Assembly (NCBI GenBank): GCA_023374045.1
Contig: CM041782.1
Span: 186,886,925 to 186,950,924, forward strand
Direction of reading: 5' to 3'
From: Limonium bicolor
Lineage: Eukaryota > Streptophyta > Magnoliopsida > Caryophyllales > Plumbaginaceae
Length of the DNA: 64,000 bases
Below, piece by piece: positions 56,207 to 64,000 of this stretch. How positions within the stretch are numbered: position 1 is the first letter of the stretch; every line of letters starts with the position of its first letter. A program made the position numbers and the translations under genes. The notes below the pieces were generated by a model. The model had not been told where the DNA came from. It searched no databases and saw only the letters and a program-made list of their open reading frames with translations.

Positions 56207-57050
56207 GCGGGTAGGTTGTTTTTCGGTTAACATATACCGGTTACGGTATCGTTTCCATCCATGATTGGTGGTTTTGTCGGATCTTCCTTTGATCTTTTGA
56301 TCTTGGTGATCTATCTCCTGAGTCGTTTCCCAGGTACTTGACGTGGTTGTCGTCCCTCCGGGTGTCTCACACCTTCGGTGTGGTTAACGAGACTTGACTT
56401 ATCCTTAGGAACCATATTGCGGTCCTATACGTGTCTGTGTTATGATTTCTTTCATAATTATCTGAACTATGTTGTTTGGTTATTACAGCCTCTTGGCATG
56501 TAGGTTTGGTATTAATCCAACCTCGACTAATTCCTTAGTCGGTTTGTATACCATTGTTGGTATCATCAAAGATTACAGTCCGTAGACTCTCTTGTCTCGG
56601 CTTGTTACTCCATCTTCCTTGCTTCATTGCACGATTGTGCTTCTCTTCTTGCTGGCTACACATGGTTCTCGCGACTGTGAAGCATGTCGCCCATGGTGCC
56701 ATAAATTCCATTATCCTTGTGTCTAGGATCTTCATTTTCCCGCCATTAAGTGCGGTCATCGTCATCCAACGGGAACCGTCTTCGGGACTTCCAGTTCTTG
56801 GACTCTACCGTATGACAGGTTCTTTTCTAATAAGGTTTGTCTTTGCAACTGCCAGATCGGGTTTTACCCGAGTGTGAGAGGTATTTCCATCTCTCTGGCG
56901 TTCTTCTCCCAACTTAATACCGTGGGTTGCGGAGGGCGGGGTATGGTTGTTGTAGGTTTCCGGTTCACGCGGAAGTTCCTAACTAGCGTACCTCACGCGC
57001 TAACACTCAACCCTTAGCCCTAAGTCTCCAATTCCTAACTCGGTATTTCA

Positions 57051-57081
57051 TCCATCAGAGCGATACTTCACTCTGATACTA
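57051..57081 (-). other. Primer binding site of element 4 with overlapping stem
   Basis: Minus-strand TAGTATCAGAGT (57070-57081) differs at two positions from the iMet site of elements 1 and 3. CAGAGTGA can pair with TCGCTCTG downstream through one G-U pair. Confidence 0.75.
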
Positions 57082-57086
57082 CTTTT

Positions 57087-60000
57087 TGTAACACCCCTAC
57101 CGCTAATACCGTCATTACCGTACCATACTTACCTTCGCAGCGGATATTACTTACTCAACGGCGGGTGTACAATGCCGTTAGTCACCCACGTGACTAACAA
57201 GGCGAGTTACAATTCTACATACTATCAGTCTGATGAATATGAACATACCGAGTACTCTACACAATACAATACTTCCCATTGCTTACTTACCCATATTTCA
57301 ATTACAACGTCAATACATTACTATATCGAGTATACTACAATCCTTAACTTACCGATATAGTCTAAGCTTCCATGTTTGCATTACAATACAAGTACCAATC
57401 CCTACTATACAACTACCCATGCTTACGTAGCAGTCCCCGTTCTACTCTCGAACGGTGGTCAGCTTCGAGTACCTGCACACTAAAAACGGTCCCCCTAGGG
57501 GGTCAGCTTACGCTGCATATGAAATCCGCATATACCGCGTGCTAACCGCGGTACGCCGACTACTTTGGGTCGGATATACATGGAGTTCATTTTACACGCA
57601 TACATACATACTCATACTACAACAATACAATCAAAATACCTACATAAATATACAAGTTCAATACTTACTAAGGAAGACAACTCAATAGTCAACCATTTGT
57701 GTTTGTTATTCATTCATTACTCTTCGTACTGTGTTCGATATTCGCTACTCTACTCATACTTACTCCTTACTCTTGCATACTCATCACTCCATGTTTATTA
57801 CCTTACTCGTACACGATCCTTACTCTGTACTCGTTACTATACTTGTGCATACTCACTACTCAATTCTCCGTACTTACTCTTACGTACTCAATACCCAATG
57901 CTTACTCATACATACTCGATACTCGGTACTCAATACATACTCATACTCACTTCCTACTCAGTACTCATTACTTTGCTCATACATACGCAATACTCATTAC
58001 TCATTACTTTGGCCTCTGGGCGGAGTCATACGCAAGACTCACCACCGGACCTACAATACGAGGGCTATACGCTTAGCTCCTCAAATACTCAAATGCCCGC
58101 TTTTACCGGACTACTCAAATTCCCAACACTCTTCTCTCAGAGTACATTGCAATCTCATGGACTAGCCTAGGAGTATCTCTCTCGATAACCTCCACTAGCT
58201 TAGGGAATTACCACCGACTAGTATCCTCAGATTTAAGGGTTTCCCCAACGTATCGAATACTCTCATGTTCGGGACGTACTTACATCAGTCGGGTCCTCTC
58301 ATAATGGGTCGACTAGTACTAAGGGGTTTGGAGATCCCTCATCATTCTTTACTACTCTCATGGTTCATGTCTTGCACCAAGATTAATTCCTCTATTAGAG
58401 GTTACTTATATACTTCCACTACTTTTGTTTGTGGATTGTTCAATTCGGTTCTCCTACCGTCATCGGAAGGTTATTACACCCGTACACTCTCCCACATTCT
58501 AGTGAGTTTCGTTGGGTTGCGTTATCGTTTGTTGATTCGTTAATTTAGTGCGTTGCTACGGTTCCATTAGTTCACAACATGACTCTTACTACGAGCCACT
58601 ACACAACAAGACTCATCTATGTGTCGTACTACGCACCAAAGGAAGCCACACAATCAATCAAGAAGGGTTAGCTCACACAACATACAGCAAGACATATAAT
58701 GAAAGGCAATAAACCGTTTTCATGCTTTAGTCTTGATTAGCCGGCATACAGCACACAAATCAACGTAACTCGGTTAGCATACGGGGCATGAGGAAATCAT
58801 ACCTTTCACCGGAGTTAGCTTTACCATGTGTTCCCTTGTTCCTTGGTTCACACTTGTTCCACTGATAATGTTTCCAACATTGTTATTAATACTATGCTCA
58901 TACGATATACAAGTAATTACTACTCCCTTACTTACCCCGTTATCCCGGTACACTTAATGTTCTTATACTTACAACTTCCTTAACTTGTTTCCTTACTCAC
59001 ATGTGCATTTCCTCATCCTTTCTTTCCATTAATGTTGTGTTACTACATTTACATATACCTATGTTTATAGGCATATACTCATATACATATGATAACTCTA
59101 ATCATATATATATTTTTTGTTTTGACTCGACCGACCTTACCCAGGGTCGGTCCCAAGGTCGGTCGAAGTCAGTAAGGAGTTGCGCTGGAAAATTACAGGG
59201 CCGACCGACCTTGCAAGTCCGGTCCCAAGGTCGGTCCATTCCAGTGAGTTACCTAACGGAAAATTTTAGCCCGACCGACCTTGCAAGTCCGGTCGCAAGG
59301 TCGGTCCATTCCAGTAAGTTATAAGATGGGAAAATTTTGAGTCGACCGACCTTGCAAGTCCGGTCGCAAGGTCGGTCCATTCCAGTAGGTTGTATTACGG
59401 GAAATTCTTCTGGCCGACCGACCTTGCATGTCCGGTCCCAAGGTCGGTCCGTTCCAGAAGGTTTCCGTCTTTTGCAAATCTGGGCTCGACCGACCTTGCA
59501 AGTTCGGTCCCAAGGTCGGTCCGGCCCAGTACTTCAGTTTTCATTTCTGTTTTCAGTCCTCTTCTTTACCCATTACTTCTCCATTGTTCCTACACTTAAT
59601 CCCACATATTTTAACACTACTTAGGCCCTCAAAATTGCCTTGGTTCATCCCCCAAATACTTTACCCATTTCTAAATCCATATACACAATTTTTCCTCACT
59701 TCCTCCAACACTTGTAACAGTTTTTGTTACACTTATGCTACAGATTTTATAACTCAATCCACACATCCAATACCTCTACTACCAATACCATTACTAGCAT
59801 CCCAAATACAATTCCAATCAATTACCATGTCTATACCCAAGTCCAACATCCATTTCACTACATCTTGCACACTAATTTTTTTCCTAGCTTATCCAATACA
59901 TTTTTATCACTTCTTGCTAGATTTTTATATACTTTATCCTCATCCTCCAATTACCAATCCATGGTCATTAAACATTTCTACTAACCCCAATACATACCTT

Positions 60001-61715
60001 GGTTCTCCCATTCACCAAGTCATTCTTTAATGCACAATTCCTACCAAAATTTTGTCATAGCTCACCTATAATTCTTACTTATCCACACATACCCATCATC
60101 ACCAAAATCATTCCTATTCTAGCCACAACCATACAAGGGTCCTACCAGCAATACAAAGCAATCTTAATACATCTTTAATTCCTCAAAACACAATATCAAT
60201 ACACATACACAATTCCTTGGCTCTAAGGCCTACAATCCACATACTTGTTCACAAATACCCAAACTTTCACAATTACAATTCTACTACATTATTTTGGTTT
60301 CTTTAAATTGGTTTACCCATTCCCATTATCCTAATGCATCAAAATTTCGCATTAAGGAAGAGCTCTTACCTTGAGCTTATATTTCCTTCATTTCCTTTCC
60401 ACTTCTTCTCCTTCTCTTTTTCTTGCAAAATCGGCCATGTGGGGGATGGAGTTTCCAAACTCCATCCCAACACCAAAATTACATGAGGAGAATATAATTA
60501 GAATTCTAACCTCTTATAACACCACTAATTAATTTAAGGGTTTAAATTACCACAGGTTAGGGTTTTTACCTTGGAGCTTCTAAGAGAGGTTTTCAAGCCT
60601 TGAATGCAAAGGAGGGTTCCTCCACTATTGGAGAGTTGAACCAAGCTCAAACAAAGAAGAACAAGGCATTACAAGAAGGGGCAAAAATCGGCCACCATAG
60701 AGAATGGAGGAAAATGGATTTTTCTCGAAACTTTTTACCTCAGGAGGAAGAGGAGACTCCAAGCTCCATAATGGTGTGCTTTTCTCTTCAAATGGGGAAA
60801 ACCCATGGAGATTAAGTTGCTCATTTTGGATTTTGAAAAGATAGAAATGTAGAGCTTGAAGAGAGGAGTTCAAATATGCATTTTATTTTACATTTGGAGC
60901 TCAAATAGAGCTAGAGCTTGTGGAAGAAAGTGAGGAAGCCATGGGAGCTTCCTTTGGGGCTTTGAAATCGCCAACAAGAAGGGAGGAAGGAAGAAGAGAG
61001 CTGCAGAGAGGGGGTTCCATCGTGAGAGAGGGAAGGGAATTGGAGAGAGAGAAGAGAAATGAGAGAATAAGAGGAGAGAGAGGGTTATCTACTTTTGTAC
61101 TTTTTGCTTTTTGCTTTCTTTGATTTACTTATTTGTTACTTGTGTGTGTGTGTGAGAGAGAGCTGTTTACACCAGTAAAAACCGGCCCCCTCTGTAATAC
61201 TAGCTGGAGCGTTTTTCGCCTTTTACAGAAAACGCTCGTTATTTTACCCGGTTTTGATACTATTCACTAACCGGGCCCGTTTTCCGGAATTTTCTCTTTT
61301 CTTTATTTTTATTGGTTATTAAGCTTCCATAAATGCTTAATAATTATTATTTATTAATTTATAATTTTTACGGGTCTGTTTGACCACTTAAAATCACGTT
61401 TTCGGGTTTCCTCGAAAAACGTGCGCTAAAGCTCTAGTAGCGTTTTAATACCTTATTTGGCTCCGGTTTCTTCGGGGATCATTCCCGCATACTAATTAGG
61501 CATGAATAAGCCTTAGGAATACTTACGATACTATAACCGAGGTCTCGTACCTCCTATGGTTATTTAACGCTCATTTTAGCGTTTTCCGCTTTCTAAGCGT
61601 TTTTCTCATTTCTTTTGGATTTATTTTCTTTACCAAAAATTACTTAGGCACTATTAGGCCCTTAAATACTATATTAGAATAATTTAATCACCATATTTAA
61701 GTTCGGGGTATTTCA
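57087..61715 (-). repeat. 5' LTR of element 4
   Basis: 4629 bp, minus-strand TGAAATACCCCG (61715) to GGGGTGTTACA (57087). Differences from the 3' LTR are sparse substitutions and a few 1-7 bp indels (for example an extra TTGCTTT at about 61105). Confidence 0.93.
59126..59530 (-). repeat. Six tandem GC-rich palindromes, element 4 5' LTR
   Basis: Copy of 49361-49762 with the same six units in the same order; only isolated base differences. Confidence 0.88.
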
Positions 61716-61720
61716 GTGTA

Positions 61721-64000
61721 CCCCATGGTACACCGGCTAATAAAAAAGGCTCCTAGCCGTGTACAACTTAGTACACCATTCACAATTCATTAATTACAAC
61801 CAAAAATAAATCTATCTAAGTCTTCATCGTCTTCACCCTTCTCGTGTACCTGCGTGTAGTAAAAACATCGCCCCAAGGGGCTCAGCAAAAGATGCGCATA
61901 AATTCCGTATATACCGCGTGCTAGCTAGGGCACACCGACTAATTAAGGTCGATTAGGCATGCGGTTCATTTATTTCATACATACATGCTTTGCATACAAC
62001 ATACATGCATATACAATACATTACACGATTCAAGGCAACATTGCAATAACATACACTTTACTTACCTTCACGGTGTTAGCCAAATTACGCATCCGGGTTA
62101 ATCGGTATGCTTATTACTCCTTTGCTCATTGCACATTACTTACTCTTACTTTACTTACTTACTTTCATTTACTTACTTACTCATTCTTGCTTACTTACTC
62201 TTACTCATGTTAAGTCGGTATGACCTCCGGCCCAGGGACTACACCGTCCCACCACCGGGATTTACTTGACTCACCAATCCGGGATGCTACCCATTTAAGG
62301 GGTTTGGGCCGCGGACCAGTTTAAGAGTCAGGAATTGGATCCAACCTCTTGTGTCTCCGCATCCTCACGCGTGGCCGAAGCTATATCGGACTTCTACTCA
62401 TTCCAATTTAATTACCAATTTAAGTTAGATTGGTTAGCTTGTTAGGAATCAGTTAGAAGTCCAATCACAAACACATTCGGTCACAGTACAATGAATCATA
62501 CATACACACACTCATATTCATCCATACATTTCATGAATTATACAAACTATGATTTAAGAAATTATTCAACAAGATACAACACTACATATTCACAAGTAAG
62601 CATAATAACTCCGATTCGTGCATTTATCTTATTTGGTGATCAATTAGCACACAACACACAAATCAGAGTAACCAAGATAGCATACGGGGCATGAGGAATT
62701 CATACCGTTCACCGTTGTACTTGTATCCGACGTTCCTCCAGTGTTCACAAATCAAATCCTATGATATAATACAATCGAGTGATTAATCTAACTATCATTT
62801 ACTAAACTCGATTACTCTAACGTTTCCTAACTCATACTTACTATACCTTTACAATTCTTATACTTACATATGGTTTACTTACTCTTTGTTACTTTTAAAA
62901 CTTGTTCATACTCTTAATGACCTTTAAACATCCTTAATTAAGTCCTATTTACCTTATACTACCATTACTATTCACTTCCTTACCTTAGTACCCATTTAAT
63001 AAGCTTAGTTTTACAAGTTTGTGTTGGTCTGGGACCTTGTCCAGGTCTTAAGTCCCGGACCAACAGGTGGTCCAACTCTCGGGTCATTTTTGGTGCCTGG
63101 TCCGGGTCCTTGTACAGGGGTCAAGTCCCGGACCATCAAGTATGTCCAATCTCGAACAGAAATTTCAAGTGGTCTGGGTCTTCTTACATAAGGTAAGTCC
63201 CGGACCAAGACTTAGGCAACTCTCGGTGTGTTTTTGTAGGGTGGTCCAGGTCCTTGTATGGGACTTAAGTCCCAGACCACCATCTTACTGCAACTCTCGG
63301 CTATTTTAGTCAACTGGTCCGGGACTTAGTCCTAGACTTAAGTCCCGGACCATGCTATCAGTTTTACAGATTTTACAGTTTTCTTTATCTGTTACAAACC
63401 AAAATTTGCCTAATTAATCCCCCATTGTTCCTAAACTTAATCCCACATATTTTAACACCTAATTAGCCTCCTAAACATGTTTAATTCCTTTACTAACCTA
63501 TTACACCTTTTATACTAATTCACTCTCATATTTTTTAAGTTTCTCATCTCAGCACTTACCTTATCTTCCTTTGGTTGGATTATGCTACAGATTTTAAACT
63601 CTTACTTTCCCCATCTATTGCTCCCTCTTATAATGCCACACTAGCTATCTCTCATGACCTACCAACTAAACAGCTCCAATTAAAATCTGTTACAAGGACA
63701 TACTTTTACCTAGTTTTCTAGTTTCTTAAGTGTTCTAATCCTAGGTAAATTTTCCATAGTCTCCCCTATAATTATACACTCTCACCACTTTGTTTCACTC
63801 ACATAAATGATCCATACCACCTGTTTATAGCCAATATCAATATACCCAACTCTCATACACAAATACCACACTAAACAACATTAAATCCCTACACTCAAAC
63901 ATTAATTTCCCATCTATGTTTTAACATGTTTTAAAATGTCTTTTAAGGGTTTAAAAATAGTTTGGTTCTTTCCTACATTATACCTCTACTCATTACCATT
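61721..64000 (-). repeat. 5' LTR of element 1b, distal piece
   Basis: Resumes after the second GTGTA copy and matches 13268-14255 followed by 28159 onward. It leaves the window before the LTR start, with about 1.25 kb still missing. It carries the palindrome array at 63024-63352 and differs from both 3' LTR copies, for example by lacking about 18 bp near 63638 and having CACATATTTTAACACC near 63445. Confidence 0.92.
63024..63352 (-). repeat. Palindrome array of the element 1b 5' LTR
   Basis: Five GGTCC(G/A)GG...CCCGGACC units, as in 9211-9540, with several unit-specific substitutions. Confidence 0.85.

Larger units (their letters stand above)
51961..57069 (-). other. Internal region of element 4, non-coding
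   Basis: No gag or pol frame is intact. Minus-strand traces include MKILDARTNR near 53500-53530, at the place of the pre-chromodomain segment of element 1 (VRILDRKTRD). The leader (about 55980-57060) resembles that of element 3, including the GCACTTGC hairpin. The rest is unrecognised, with stops throughout. Confidence 0.65.
47319..61715 (-). mobile_element. Element 4: complete Tekay-like LTR element without coding capacity
   Basis: 14.4 kb, flanked by the perfect target duplication GTGTA (47314-47318, 61716-61720) inside the 5' LTR of element 1b. LTRs 47319-51946 and 57087-61715 (4628 and 4629 bp) are nearly identical, so it is young. The 5.1 kb internal region has no intact gag or pol. It shares fragments and layout with element 3, making the two a related non-autonomous group that reuses Tekay LTR ends, PBS and PPT. 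Confidence 0.92.

Overview
This is plant nuclear heterochromatin built almost entirely of nested LTR retrotransposons. Diagnostic families are a Tekay/Del-type chromovirus (Ty3/gypsy) with a C-terminal chromodomain, a Tat/Ogre-type non-autonomous element with plant-specific DUF7745-like and PF20167-like ORFs, iMet-type primer binding sites and very long LTRs (3.9-4.6 kb). The host is an angiosperm, probably a eudicot; the species cannot be named from the sequence. No intact host gene was found. All gene-like content is mobile-element coding sequence, mostly decayed, plus two captured gene fragments.

Layout. Bases 1-11322 are one arm of a large inverted duplication; 12787-38110 is the other arm, and the left arm runs off the window at base 1. 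The base unit is Tekay element 1. The left copy (1a, + strand) has protease, RT, RNase H, integrase, chromodomain and 3' LTR (7323-11182). The right copy (1b, - strand) adds gag and its 5' LTR (46976 to beyond 64000). A Tat-like element sits between gag and protease in both copies: complete at 34660-44466 with TSD TAATA, and as its 3' portion at 1-3430. The centre (11183-12926) is DNA-transposon-like sequence with inverted subrepeat ends. Two young Tekay-like elements without coding capacity split the LTRs of 1b: element 3 (14261-28153, + strand, TSD GTTGT, in the 3' LTR) and element 4 (47319-61715, - strand, TSD GTGTA, in the 5' LTR). Deduced order: element 1 inserts, decays by C-to-T change and small indels, receives Tat, is duplicated in inverted orientation; element 3 then enters the right arm, and element 4 enters the 5' LTR of 1b at a time that cannot be ordered here.

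Most notable content. Between the gag zinc knuckles and the protease of element 1b, on the same strand, lies a nearly complete AlkB-like 2-oxoglutarate/Fe(II) dioxygenase sequence (44492-45229, -). It retains the N-x-Y, H-x-D, distal His and R-x5-R motifs, with two single-base frameshifts. It is bounded by splice-like sites that share a reading phase: the gag donor at 45382 can join in frame either to the AlkB acceptor (45230) or to the protease acceptor (34539), and an AATAAA lies just before the protease acceptor. This suggests a retrotransposon whose ancestor expressed Gag-AlkB and Gag-Pol alternatives by splicing, with a nucleic-acid demethylase as cargo.

Other recurring signals are GC-rich palindrome arrays in all four LTR families, a second polypurine tract after pol in the three Tekay-like families, a stem folding over the PBS, and a conserved leader hairpin in the two non-coding elements.
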